Assembly: GCF_000759675.1 (NCBI RefSeq)
Contig: NZ_BAWM01000101.1
Location: 62,001-126,000 of the forward strand
Reading direction: 5' to 3'
DNA from: Neobacillus niacini
GTDB lineage: Bacteria; Bacillota; Bacilli; Bacillales; Cytobacillaceae
DNA: 64,000 nucleotides
Shown: positions 17,501-25,810 of the stretch, piece after piece
Layout of the letters: every line of letters begins with the position of its first letter
Numbering within the stretch: position 1 is the first letter of the stretch
The notes under the pieces: generated by a model
Seen by the model: only the letters and a program-made list of their open reading frames with translations
Databases searched by the model: none
What the model was told of the DNA's origin: nothing
Made by a program: the position numbers and the translations under genes

Positions 17501-18609
17501 ACACCATTTAATACGGCATAATTAATCGCGGTACTCGTTGGATAATACGGATTGTTTATCGATGCACCTAATGAAAGGTTCATAACATCCATTCCGTCTT
17601 CCACTGCTTTTTCAATCCCAGCAATAACAGCTTCAGATGTTCCGCTTCCATATGGTCCTAAAACACGGTATACATAAAGGTCGGCGTCTGGCGCGACACC
17701 CACAACAGACACTTCACTGTCATTTTTGTTCTGCCCGGCAATCGTTCCAGAGACATGAGTACCATGTGACGTGTAATAGGCAGTTCCATAAGGGGAATAC
17801 TCAGGCTGATTCGATTTCTCCCAATCTGCATAGGTTGTTTCCATTGGGTCATTATCATTATCCACAAAATCATATCCGCCTTTGTAAGCATCCTTTAAAT
17901 CGGGGTGATTATAGTCAATTCCCGTATCAAGAACAGCTACCTTTACTCCGTCCCCCGTTATGCCTTCCTTATGTAGCTTATCAATCTTTAAATAAGGAAT
18001 ACTCTCAACAGAAGTTGTGATTTCTCTATCAACATCTTTGGGAAGATCCTGCTTAATAGGATCTACCGTAAAGGTCTGGTCTTTGTAAACGGCTTGGACG
18101 ACATCTGATTCCAAAAGGAGCTTGACTTTATCGCCCGGCAATTTCATGGCTACGCCGTTATAAGCTTTTTTGAATGTCTGGGTGACGGAATTTGAATTGC
18201 TCTTCGCTTTGGAGTTTTCTTGAGGCAAGTACTTTTTGATGTCTTCCTTAAAGATTTTATGCTCTTTTTCGACCTGTGCTTCGGCATCTTCATTTTTCAA
18301 TGTTTTGCCTTTGAATTCAGCTTCCAAGACAGCCACTTTGCCAGGTTTTGATTTGAATTTGACAATGACGGATAGTTCTTCTTTCGATTCCAGATCTGCC
18401 TCACTAAATCCTTGCAGGCCCGAATGATCGTCCAATTTCAATTGATGTAATGCTTCACGTTGTTCCTTTGTCAAGGATAAAAGAATGTCCTCTGCCTTAA
18501 GTTCTTGTGCTACTGCTTCAGTAGAAAGTACCGAATGAATAGGTGAGATTATTAAGCCTGCTGAAAATGCCACAGCAGCTGCTTTCTTGATTAATGAATT
18601 AATTTCCAT
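14527..18609 (-). CDS. Secreted S8 (subtilisin/Vpr-like) protease with cohesin-like and dockerin modules
   Basis: Exported multidomain serine protease of 1360 residues. In order: signal peptide to ~35; I9-type propeptide (~80-185) with the SVIVKFK strand; S8 catalytic domain with D228 (AVLDTG), H282 (SHGTH) and S602 (GTSMA); a PA domain inserted at about 405-535; Fn3-like beta domains (~660-1000); a cohesin-like beta domain (~1060-1160); a further beta domain; a type I dockerin at ~1281-1330 with two EF-like loops (GDVNQDNVID, ADINFDGMVD); and a tail ending GKTLESILKELGIQ. ATG 18609 follows GCGGGGG; an earlier ATG overlaps that site. A protein with the same C-terminal order lies at 62337-64000. 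It adjoins sipW-tasA, so a role in matrix or surface protein processing is possible but inferred. Confidence 0.85.
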   Translation of the reverse strand: MEINSLIKKAAAVAFSAGLIISPIHSVLSTEAVAQELKAEDILLSLTKEQREALHQLKLDDHSGLQGFSEADLESKEELSVIVKFKSKPGKVAVLEAEFKGKTLKNEDAEAQVEKEHKIFKEDIKKYLPQENSKAKSNSNSVTQTFKKAYNGVAMKLPGDKVKLLLESDVVQAVYKDQTFTVDPIKQDLPKDVDREITTSVESIPYLKIDKLHKEGITGDGVKVAVLDTGIDYNHPDLKDAYKGGYDFVDNDNDPMETTYADWEKSNQPEYSPYGTAYYTSHGTHVSGTIAGQNKNDSEVSVVGVAPDADLYVYRVLGPYGSGTSEAVIAGIEKAVEDGMDVMNLSLGASINNPYYPTSTAINYAVLNGVTAVVSAGNSGPNSNTVGSPGTAALALTIGASDVPVALTSFTGSISGNWSTELISMGRSFADDFSALNGQSLELVDVGLGSQEEYAGKDVKGKIAFVQRGNFALNDKIKFAKEHGAKAVIMYNNADGQIGVNLGESTVYVPTFSITKEAGEQLKANIAQGNTAFTFSNMKDIVSEGDKLADFSSRGPVNLNYDMKPEVVAPGVSVLSTFPSYMIDHENQEDYKYAYARLSGTSMAAPHTAGIAALLLEANPELDPDDIKTVLMNTADPLNGSYSLYEAGAGRVDPYQAIHGQMKMQVTDETDIPDGEYLEKFKNPSGDINFGIHFVAEGSNVRANENISFTNNSNSTKNFSVSIEENAAEGTNSLSKNGIAVSTSKNIKVKANQEVKQNVFLTAPKTAKAGRYEGFVVFTNKADSSDQYRIPFNFRITKDGVGSLNLIIETISPEYLNQAPLRLDKTQTVYSIINFSSPGKTMDVTLQDGETGKDLGLIGTLDLTGAPLDKDLLLAVFNGKYYSFTGDSKQPIAEEVSYAKPGHYKLNFLTTSQTGKVTKETRDIYIKIDDPTFTSSLDGPSPFVEYKQGQATYPFEVQVLDPLMEEMQNNGVKLDQSANTVIYTWGNSPFPSSPIRMDKDGKWAEEVAMEESIPALKFTLSGYDAAGNAPLTKEYFFVKEGTPVTYAKSDIKKVKTGETIKAQLFLDNVSDAKEVIWNLKEQYGNYMDLIDAKLAEEFSDKGTILVNGDEVKVVFNDANVTFDHAAVVDVTLKINDETFTTKAGIIPTATVKNSQSQSSNLLNAGYAFEISPQFNAAFGYVLPDGFRNPANGLYDRKDWTKVGASLKFKESSGYVFDAASLIKERADYRVEKLPLSKDPYILEIKIPGHFKVQSKQNIGFEYKGELLGRNHYVTPIKIKAGDVNQDNVIDVLDAIDIQKAWKTDNRAADINFDGMVDAKDIGFVKDNYLLQNKYVDNPPAPKENHEGKTLESILKELGIQ

Positions 18610-18987
18610 AAGACCCCCGCTTTCCAAATTTGATAAACTTTTCAGAATACTAACAAATAACTGCTCCTTTCTAAATATTTTGGATATTTCATTTAATATA
18701 GTAATCTCTTAAATTACTTATCCACTTATTATTATTGAAAAGATTTCCATTATTGTAAATTGGGGGAATTTTTAATTGAATGTATATTCATAAACTCATC
18801 TTTCTTTTCAGTGGTTATGTAGTAAATTATCTTTAAATAGGAAACAGCGTAGTAATTTGCTCGAAAATTCTTTTGTTTTGTCGTATTTTCTATTTTTTAA
18901 TAATAATAATTTGTCTAAAAGTTGGGGGAATATCGTAAAAATCTATTTAATTTTGTGATTAAGTAAACAAAAAAGGAACCAATAAAA
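18610..18987. other. Promoter region of the protease gene
   Basis: AT-rich, no gene. A hairpin with CCAAT/ATTGG arms at about 18968-19005 ends in a T run and overlaps the start of the chimeric plus frame, a sign that the frame is not an intact gene. Confidence 0.4.
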
Positions 18988-19509
18988 TTGGATCCCCCTT
19001 TTTATATTTATTCTCTCTATTATATCCAACTTGAGCCCCAACTATTTCACAAAATATTTACCGAAGCCATGGGAGTTACTCCAAATGAATTTGTTACAAA
19101 AACTAGGCTTGATAAAGTAAAGGATTTGCTGGTAAGAACTGATATATCAGTTGCAGAAATTGCAGTTTTGCACTTTTTGATTTCAAAACTAAACCTCTAT
19201 AAATGGTTTAACCATATTATTACGGGGGAACCTACCATTTTAATCAAACACGGGAAATTAATCCCCATTAATCTGAAACGTTCAAGATACTCACTAATGG
19301 AATTATTATCGACTATTCGAGCAGCGGGAATACCCGATATTGAAGACATCGAATATGCTATTCTCGAACCAAACGGAGAGATAACTATACTCCCTCAAGT
19401 CGATCTAGTCCCTGTAACACCAAGGCTGCTAAAAATTGATACGGAGTATAAAGGATTGCCTATTGCTGTCATCTTAGAAGGGAAAATTCAACATAAGAAC
19501 TCACTCTAA
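18988..19509 (+). pseudogene. Fused remnants of an AraC-type HTH and a DUF421 (YetF) protein
   Basis: One open frame of 173 codons joins two unrelated parts. Codons ~17-60 (LFHKIFTEAMGVTPNEF, then RLDKVKDLLVRTDISVAEIA) match one helix-turn-helix of AraC regulators. From about codon 70 (YKWFNHIITGEPTILIKHGK) it is the cytosolic half of a DUF421/YetF membrane protein, with LLSTIRAAGIPDIEDIEYA and NGEITI. Both partners are incomplete, and no ribosome site precedes the ATG. It is best seen as a deletion junction, not a designed fusion. Confidence 0.7.
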
Positions 19510-19601
19510 GTGAATTGAATATTAAAAGGAGTGGACTTGAAGTCTCACTCCAACATGATGAATTTTTATGACGTATTGAAAACCTTTGGAATACCATTAA
19601 C

Positions 19602-19721
19602 CTCTTTTTACCTCTTCATGAAGTAACGGAGGAGATACTTCATCACTTTGTTGAGCGCATTGAGGTAGATAATAACGGTATTCCTACGATAACTTATCGA
19701 TTTTCAATTTCACCTGATTAA
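19602..19721 (+). pseudogene. C-terminal tail of a serine site-specific recombinase
   Basis: Frame reading LPLHEVTEEILHHFVERIEV then DNNGIPTITYRFSISPD and a TAA. The FVERIEVDNNG segment is typical of the coiled-coil end of large serine recombinases. The catalytic domain is absent. It abuts repeat copy B, inside a region with several recombination scars. Confidence 0.55.
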
Positions 19722-19737
19722 TTTCCCCTCAACTTCG

Positions 19738-19930
19738 GTGCCTATCACTAACCGAAGTTTGATAGATTTTGTCGAAGAATATACTAGATTAATAAGTGTA
19801 CTTTATGGAAAATGAGCCAATTTTGGGAAATGGCCCAAATATCAATAAGAAAAATCCGTAACTATTTGTTTACCCTGGTATTTGTTCCGTGAAACATTCT
19901 TATGAAACAAGATTTTTCGGGTAGTGACAG
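19738..19930. repeat. Dispersed MITE-like repeat, copy B
   Basis: 193 bp, two differences from 3121-3313 (G to A near the left end, C to T near the right end). Left end GTGCCTATCACT; the right end stops at AGTGACAG, after which the sequence differs from copy A. Confidence 0.8.
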
Positions 19931-20028
19931 CGTACTATGTCAAGTAAGAATTTTCGATTTTTGAGTATAGGAAATACACCTTATGCAATAAAATGTAAAA
20001 AATTTACAATAAGCAACTGACAGAAAAC

Positions 20029-20265
20029 ACTATTAATGAATCTCTTCTTCTCGGATCTGAATAGAAATCTACCTTGCTTCAATACTGCAGAGATGCAACC
20101 TGGTTAGTTCAAACCGGTCAATATTAACGTACAATTCGCACTTACAGGACAAGGTAAATCATGCTGTCACTCGAGGTCATAGCCTCCGGCACCAAAGTCG
20201 ATTTTCCCTTGATCCCAGAAGAGAGATTCATTATTTTTTTATTAATTATGCTGCTAAGGCAATGT
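20029..20265 (-). ncRNA. Candidate bridge/seek RNA of the IS110-family element
   Basis: The 237 bases between the transposase stop and the subterminal repeat contain no frame but have strong pairing potential. TGAATCTCTTCTTCTCGGAT (from 20037) and GATCCCAGAAGAGAGATTCA (20211-20230) are inverted copies with one gap and one mismatch, enclosing about 150 bases. A GC-richer core holds GTGCCGGAGGCTATGACC on the minus strand. In the IS1111 subgroup the guide RNA is encoded at this location; identification here is by position and structure, not by homology search. Confidence 0.55.
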
Positions 20266-21648
20266 TTAAATAAGTATTAATTTTGTGTGCTGAAGCTTTT
20301 TCTTAACTTCTTGAAGTATAGAATAACCCTTTTGTTTAGACTCAAATGGTTTCTTGTGTTTTAACATCGAAAAGGCTATTTTTATAAACTTATTTCCTAA
20401 TGCTATAAAAGCCTTTCGTGCATGCTTTCCACGTGCTTTCAAACCTTCATAGTATGGTCGTAAATCTTGATTATGTTGAGCTAGTAGTTTTCCAACTGTA
20501 TACACCACAAATCGAAGATTTTTATTACCTTGCTTGGAAATCCGTCCATAAAAACCTTCTGTTCCACCAGACTGAATAATGATTGGATTTGTTCCTGCTT
20601 TCTTAATCAGTTGCCCTGCGTGTTCATAGTGGGAAATATCTCCGATTTCACTATAAAACTCTGCTGCAGTCACTACTCCAATCCCTGGCACAGTTAGAAG
20701 TAAACGACCATCTGTTTGGAGAAGTGCTCTTTCAATCTCCTTTTCTAATATTTTCACATTTTCATCTAACCTTTTTAAATCTTGAATGGCCATTCGCAGT
20801 AAAAATAACTCAGGTGCTACTGTTTCTTTCGGTTTTACTATCGATTGTTCAGCTACTTTTAAAAGGGTTTGAATAGTAGTTTGTCCTATTCTCAACTTCG
20901 CTTCCTTTACTTTTTGGAGGAGTAGTTCTTCTCCTAACTCTAAAACACTTGTAGGATGAGGATAGTATTCCATGAAAAACAAAGAAGCTTTTCCCCAGAA
21001 GTCACTAAATATTAGTGTTTTTTTCGGTCTATTATTAATGACTTCTTCATACCCCTGAAAGTCTATCCAGATATGATCCATTAATGTTCGAATGTGTACT
21101 CTTACTAGAGCTCTTTTACGAACTTCATTTCTTCTAGCACGAGTTAAAGTCATTAATTGCCTGTACGAACCTTCTGGGAGCTTATTCTCCATTCCCTTGT
21201 TTTGCATTAAGGCATGGGCAATGGCATAAAGGTCTAAATCGTCGGTTTTACTCCAATTTAAAGCACTTGCACGCTCCTCATGAGTAGTTGCTGCGTTGAT
21301 AATTGTGACTCCATAACCCCTTCTACCAAGTTCTCTTACAATGTCTTCATAGTAATGTCCGGTGGCTTCTACACCAATGAAAATCCTTTCAGCTTGAATC
21401 TCATTTTTCGCCTTTTCAATTTTCATAGTGAGCTGATCTAACCCGCCCCGATTTACCCCAAAGAAAAATGGTTTCTCTATAACATCCCCATAGTAATTAC
21501 AAAGTAATGCCTTTTGATAAAACTTCGCCGCATCAATCGCAACAATTAGAACTCTTTCCAATAATACTCCTCTTAATTGAGAACTAAATTGACTACCTTT
21601 CTTTCCTTGTATATTATTAAATCTGTTATTAGTTTTATTTAACCCCAT
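20266..21648 (-). CDS. IS110/IS1111-family DEDD transposase
   Basis: A 460-residue recombinase. The N-terminal RuvC-like DEDD domain shows D in VLIVAIDAAK (~38), E in IFIGVEATGHY (~95) and paired Asp in SKTDDLDLYA (~133). The C-terminal Transposase_20 domain has LLTVPGIGVVTAAEF (helix-hairpin-helix) and the QSGG segment with the catalytic serine, followed by RISKQGNKNLRF. No stop or frameshift interrupts it. The ATG follows AGGAGGATGAAGTGAT. Family enzymes act with a non-coding RNA that pairs with target and donor DNA; the candidate RNA is directly downstream. Confidence 0.9.
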   Translation of the reverse strand: MGLNKTNNRFNNIQGKKGSQFSSQLRGVLLERVLIVAIDAAKFYQKALLCNYYGDVIEKPFFFGVNRGGLDQLTMKIEKAKNEIQAERIFIGVEATGHYYEDIVRELGRRGYGVTIINAATTHEERASALNWSKTDDLDLYAIAHALMQNKGMENKLPEGSYRQLMTLTRARRNEVRKRALVRVHIRTLMDHIWIDFQGYEEVINNRPKKTLIFSDFWGKASLFFMEYYPHPTSVLELGEELLLQKVKEAKLRIGQTTIQTLLKVAEQSIVKPKETVAPELFLLRMAIQDLKRLDENVKILEKEIERALLQTDGRLLLTVPGIGVVTAAEFYSEIGDISHYEHAGQLIKKAGTNPIIIQSGGTEGFYGRISKQGNKNLRFVVYTVGKLLAQHNQDLRPYYEGLKARGKHARKAFIALGNKFIKIAFSMLKHKKPFESKQKGYSILQEVKKKLQHTKLILI

Positions 21649-21696
21649 ATCACTTCATCCTCCTGTTTGGATTGTAAGACTGAGGTTTTCTGTCAG

Positions 21697-22044
21697 GTAT
21701 CTCTATCTTACTCGATGAAGTGGGCTGGGGTCTTTTTGTTTTTGTTCAAAATAAAAACCTTTCGACATTATTATCTAATACACCATGCACCACCCATGGA
21801 CAAAAATTGAGAAATTGTCCACGAAAGGTGCCTGACACTATGAAGTTTATGCTTAAGACAATAAAAATGAGACGTTTGTGCGGGACTATAAAGCTACTTG
21901 GGCCAAGGTTATGAATATCGACCGTTTTAACCTTACATGTCATCCACTAGTATTTTCGGAAGCAAAGAGACGATTCATGTGCTCTTTCGACAATCGAAAG
22001 AAGCAGCAGAACCGTCCCCATGATTCACTAAATTATGTTAATGA
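21697..22044. other. Repeat-bearing intergenic stretch right of the IS110 element
   Basis: Contains GGTGCCTGACACT at about 21829 (the REP-like end motif) and AGAACCGTCCCC at about 22009, another short motif often seen in such repeats. A short plus frame at 21878-22108 has no ribosome site. No gene is supported. Confidence 0.4.
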
Positions 22045-24630
22045 TTATTGCGCTTGTAAATTAACGGCAAATTCTTTATCTTTCTCTATTAATGTAATAT
22101 ATGAATGAATAACGACCTGATCTGGATTTAAGCCCTTTTCATCAAATATTACGATTTCATTTTGTTCTTTTAATAACGAGGCAGGAATCTTATATTCCTC
22201 CTGCGGGCCTATGTTCCAGTACCGTCCTAAACATTGGCCATTAACCCAAAAACACCCTTTACTCATACCATCTAACCGAATTTTTACAATCGGACCGTTT
22301 TCTGGCTTCCAGTCAAAAGAACTTTTGTACCAGCGTGGATAAATCATTTGCGAATCTACAATTGTCCATTCCTTTTCCTCTTCAAGCTGGGCAAATGATT
22401 TTGTTTTCCAGTTGCAAATTTGCTCCTCTTCCTTAAATAAATAGAGATCAAACCTGCTTATACTTGAAACATTCTGAACATCTAATTCTAATTCATTCTC
22501 TCCCTGCTTTAAGGTATCGCTAATATCTGCAACCCCGTATACAGCACTGTCTCTTGACCAAGCCGTTTGACTTTCCATCAACATTTTTACTGACCTTCCA
22601 TTCACCTGAACTCGTGAAACTCCCTCACCAACAAGAATTGCACGATCATAGCCGTCATTGAAGAAGGAATTCAAAAACCCAATACGCCCTTCAATTTTTG
22701 GGATGTTGGCTAAATGATGATGTACACCGCACCCTTCAACCTGCCATCCTTCCAGTATTGATAAATACCTACCATTAAGAGCAGGCGCTTCACTCATCCC
22801 TTTTGGTTCACCAATGGCTTGAGAATAATTATATCTTCCCATATTTTGGACAAGGCAGGTTAATGTATTTTTCCCTTTCTTAACAGGAACCTCAATAGCT
22901 GCAGCCCCAATCATACTAAGCTTGCCGACATACTGACCATTACAGAAGACTAAAACGGGATCCTCAATTCTCGAAAAAACAATCGTTGTATCCTTCGTTT
23001 CCTCAGCATAAAATTCGCTTTCATAACCAATATACCCGCTAAACTGTCCGAAGCTACTAAAATCAAGCGGTTTGTCAGCCTCTTTCACGTTTCCGCTTAA
23101 AAAACAAAGCTTTTCATCTGCCGCTTCCCAATTTAATGGATGATTTGCTGAACTCTTTTCCAAATGAGGAATCGCTTTTTCTAAAGATTTTCTTGAAACC
23201 ACTTCAATCGAATAACTGGTACCATCTTCAAAGTTAAGCTGAACGGTTTGCGGCTGGTTTCCATGGAATAAATGAATCGTAATGATGCCATCTTCACTGA
23301 TTTCAAAGCGATTCGGCATTGGACAATGAACTTCTGCCTTTCTATAAAGCTGTAATTTCAAAAATGAACGCTGCCCTGCCTCATGATAAATGACCGCCTT
23401 ATCGTTATCGAATCCAGTCGTCTGACCTGTGAGTGTCACAATGGAAAAGCGGTTTCCTACGTTCACATGACGGACAATCGGTAAAACCGCATTCGCCTCA
23501 ATCGTAAACGGAATCGTTTGACCATCAAGTAAAACCTGTGATTGAACTCTTTCCTGTCTATTATTCTCGATAAATATCACTTCACCATGGGGACTAACAA
23601 CACGTTTAGATATTAAATAACTAGGAAGTTTTAAATCCGCACCCATTTGTTCTGCATTTGTGAATACCGGTTCAAGCCATTTGGTAAATGAATGAAATCT
23701 TGTTAATACCTCATACTTTCTCGTTGGCTGCAAGTATTCATCAATGGCAACATCATAATCATACGATGTCGTGGAAAAAATCTGTTCTCCACCTGTCCTA
23801 CCACCCCAATGGTCAAAATTGGTGCCGCCGAAATACATATAATAATTGATTGCAGAAAATCCATTACTCAATAGCTGGTAACACTCACGTTCGAGCTGCT
23901 CTGGAGTTTTTTGATCCGCTTTATTTCCGCCCCAATATTCAAACCAGCCAATCCAAAACTCCAAAACCCCTTTCGGCTGATCGGCAAACCGCTCATCTAG
24001 AATCTCAGCGGCCGATTGGGCATGCGACCAAAAATTGCGAAACTCGACAGCCCCATCAACGGCTCCATAGCATGTAACAAATGGTACCTCAATCCCTCTC
24101 TCCATCATACCGTCCCTTAAGTATTCCATATACTGTTTGTCAGGTTTACCATATGCCTGGAATTCATTTTCTACTTGAACCATAATGACGGTCCCTTTTT
24201 TCGTCAACTGGAATTCATTAATGATTGGTATAACTTGATCAAAATATTTATCCACATATTGTAAAAAGATAGGTTCAGCGGAACGATATTGAATCCCCTT
24301 TTTCGTAGAGAGCCACCAAGGAAATCCACCAAAATCCCATTCAGCACAAATATAGGGCCCTGGTCTTGCAATCACATATAATCCTTTTTCAGCGCATAGC
24401 TCAAAAAAAAGCGCTAAATCCTTATCGCCAGAGAAATCCCATTCCCCTTCATTCATTTCATGAAAATTCCAAGGGATATACGTTTCGATTGTATTGCATC
24501 CCCCTGCTTTCGCCTTATCTAAGACTTCGCTCCACTCCGCTCTTGGAAGGCGGAAATAGTGGATAGCAGCAGATAAAATAAAGATTCTTTCATTATTAAT
24601 CTTCCAGCTTTTTTGGTCATAAGTAATCAT
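22045..24630 (-). CDS. Beta-galactosidase, glycoside hydrolase family 35
   Basis: Retaining enzyme that removes terminal beta-linked galactose. The 861-residue protein has the TIM barrel at ~5-330, with acid/base E156 in QVENEFQAYG and nucleophile E224 in VLEFWIGWFEYWG; substrate-loop motifs RPGPYICAEWDFGG (89-102) and YMYFGGTNF are intact. Beta-sandwich domains follow, the last with a jelly-roll typical of the family. No signal peptide, so it acts in the cytosol. ATG after GGAGG. It sits exactly where the rest of a GH112 phosphorylase gene would be expected in the O-glycan locus, and its codon use looks more Bacillus-like than that of the transporter genes upstream. Confidence 0.9.
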   Translation of the reverse strand: MITYDQKSWKINNERIFILSAAIHYFRLPRAEWSEVLDKAKAGGCNTIETYIPWNFHEMNEGEWDFSGDKDLALFFELCAEKGLYVIARPGPYICAEWDFGGFPWWLSTKKGIQYRSAEPIFLQYVDKYFDQVIPIINEFQLTKKGTVIMVQVENEFQAYGKPDKQYMEYLRDGMMERGIEVPFVTCYGAVDGAVEFRNFWSHAQSAAEILDERFADQPKGVLEFWIGWFEYWGGNKADQKTPEQLERECYQLLSNGFSAINYYMYFGGTNFDHWGGRTGGEQIFSTTSYDYDVAIDEYLQPTRKYEVLTRFHSFTKWLEPVFTNAEQMGADLKLPSYLISKRVVSPHGEVIFIENNRQERVQSQVLLDGQTIPFTIEANAVLPIVRHVNVGNRFSIVTLTGQTTGFDNDKAVIYHEAGQRSFLKLQLYRKAEVHCPMPNRFEISEDGIITIHLFHGNQPQTVQLNFEDGTSYSIEVVSRKSLEKAIPHLEKSSANHPLNWEAADEKLCFLSGNVKEADKPLDFSSFGQFSGYIGYESEFYAEETKDTTIVFSRIEDPVLVFCNGQYVGKLSMIGAAAIEVPVKKGKNTLTCLVQNMGRYNYSQAIGEPKGMSEAPALNGRYLSILEGWQVEGCGVHHHLANIPKIEGRIGFLNSFFNDGYDRAILVGEGVSRVQVNGRSVKMLMESQTAWSRDSAVYGVADISDTLKQGENELELDVQNVSSISRFDLYLFKEEEQICNWKTKSFAQLEEEKEWTIVDSQMIYPRWYKSSFDWKPENGPIVKIRLDGMSKGCFWVNGQCLGRYWNIGPQEEYKIPASLLKEQNEIVIFDEKGLNPDQVVIHSYITLIEKDKEFAVNLQAQ

Positions 24631-24708
24631 TGATTTTCCTCCAAAATTTTTATCCGATAGGAAAGGATCACTTGCCTATCAAACATAAGTGCAACTACAC
24701 CTCTAACT

Positions 24709-24870
24709 TCACCTTATGATTAAACCCTTTATTAATTCCTTTGATAGTATAGTACCATCACTATTTCTAATGGCATCTGCTCCCCATTTTTCTATAATTC
24801 GCTTAACATCATTATCAATTCCTGTTTCCGCCGGTAAAGTAAATCTACCTTTTCTTAAATCCTCTATCAC
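24709..24870 (-). pseudogene. 5' fragment of a GH112 galacto-N-biose/lacto-N-biose phosphorylase
   Basis: A 53-codon frame starting at GTG after a double AGGAGGAAAAGGAGG ribosome site, 57 bp downstream of the permease gene. It reads RKGRFTLPAETG and IIEKWGADAIRNSDGT, the conserved opening of GH112 enzymes, then loses similarity after LSKEL and stops. Intact enzymes have over 700 residues and cleave Gal-beta-1,3-HexNAc with phosphate. The rest is absent; GH35 follows 78 bp later. The fragment shows what the transporter upstream was built to import. Confidence 0.85.
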
Positions 24871-24927
24871 TGCCTTTTCCTCCTTTTCCTCCTATTACTC
24901 TGAACACTGGATTTTCACTACAACACA

Positions 24928-25806
24928 CTATTCCTTCACAGCACCTGCTGCTATTCCACTAAATATATATTTCTGGAATATAAAGTAGATTACTAGAGTT
25001 GGAATCATAACTATAACCGCTGCTGCACTTAGCTTTGGAATAGAAGAAGTTCTAGGATCAGTAATACAATTAAAAAGTAATGTACTTAAAGTTCTATTCT
25101 CGACTCCTGGCATATATAAAAATGGTATATACATGTCATTTAAAACATCAACAGCTTTAAGTATTCCTAAAGTAGCTGTTGCAGGAATCACCATAGGAAA
25201 AATTATTCGCCAGTAAATTGTAAAATAAGATGCTCCATCCATCATGGCACTTTCATCTACTGAAACCGGTACCTGCTCTAAAAACTGTTTATAAATGTAT
25301 ATTTGCATTAAATCTGCACCGGCATAAATGAGTATAGGTGCTAAAAGAGTGTCATATACACCAATATTAGTCATTAATCCAAATCTTGATATTTCAGTAA
25401 CAATACCTGGTATTATTAATCCAACTAGGAATATAGCAAAATATGCTTTTTTTAACTTGAAATCAAATCTAGTTAAACAATATGCAACCATAGTGCTAAG
25501 TAAAGAATTTATAACAACTGAAGCTACAACCAATATCATGGAATTTTTAAATCCAACAAACACATTTGCACTTTTAAGAACCTCTTTATAATTTTCAAAA
25601 TTAAGACTAGTAGGTGGTTTAAGTGCTGATTCTGAACCAATCTGAGGTAAGCTTTTAAATGATGCAAAAACTGTAATTAGTATTGGCAAAATTACTATAG
25701 CTGATATAAATATAAATAATAGTACTTTTAGTGCTTCACCTCCACTGCCAGATCTCTTTGTAATATTAATAGTGGTTTCCTTTTTTATATCTAAGTTAGC
25801 TTCCAT
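24928..25806 (-). CDS. ABC sugar transporter permease (MalG/AraQ type)
   Basis: Inner-membrane subunit of 292 residues with six spans and the EAA loop (DESAMMDGASYFTIYWRI) that contacts the ATPase. The C-terminus ends in the usual YFIFQKYIFSGI AAGAVKE-type helix. It follows the MalF-type permease by 4 bp. No ATPase gene is in the locus, so a shared MsmX-like ATPase elsewhere is expected. AGA/ATA/TTA-rich codon use, unlike the GH35 gene. Confidence 0.9.
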   Translation of the reverse strand: MEANLDIKKETTINITKRSGSGGEALKVLLFIFISAIVILPILITVFASFKSLPQIGSESALKPPTSLNFENYKEVLKSANVFVGFKNSMILVVASVVINSLLSTMVAYCLTRFDFKLKKAYFAIFLVGLIIPGIVTEISRFGLMTNIGVYDTLLAPILIYAGADLMQIYIYKQFLEQVPVSVDESAMMDGASYFTIYWRIIFPMVIPATATLGILKAVDVLNDMYIPFLYMPGVENRTLSTLLFNCITDPRTSSIPKLSAAAVIVMIPTLVIYFIFQKYIFSGIAAGAVKE

Positions 25807-25810
25807 TTTC

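Larger units (their letters stand above)
20017..21696 (-). mobile_element. IS110-family element, IS1111-like
   Basis: Bounded by 12-bp subterminal inverted repeats CTGACAGAAAAC (20017-20028) and GTTTTCTGTCAG (21685-21696). The outer tips extend a few bases beyond. It has one long transposase gene and a longer non-coding stretch on its 3' side than on its 5' side. Subterminal repeats and a 3' non-coding end define the IS1111 subgroup. The element looks complete. The exact ends and the insertion target cannot be set without an empty site. Confidence 0.75.

Noticed and set aside
16937..17521. Plus-strand frame of 194 codons opposite the S8 protease
   Set aside because: Antisense shadow of the catalytic region; composition mirrors the real frame.
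14527..18609. Cellulosome-type scaffold because of cohesin and dockerin
   Set aside because: A single weak cohesin-like domain in a protease, no scaffoldin or cellulase genes nearby; a cellulosome is not supported.
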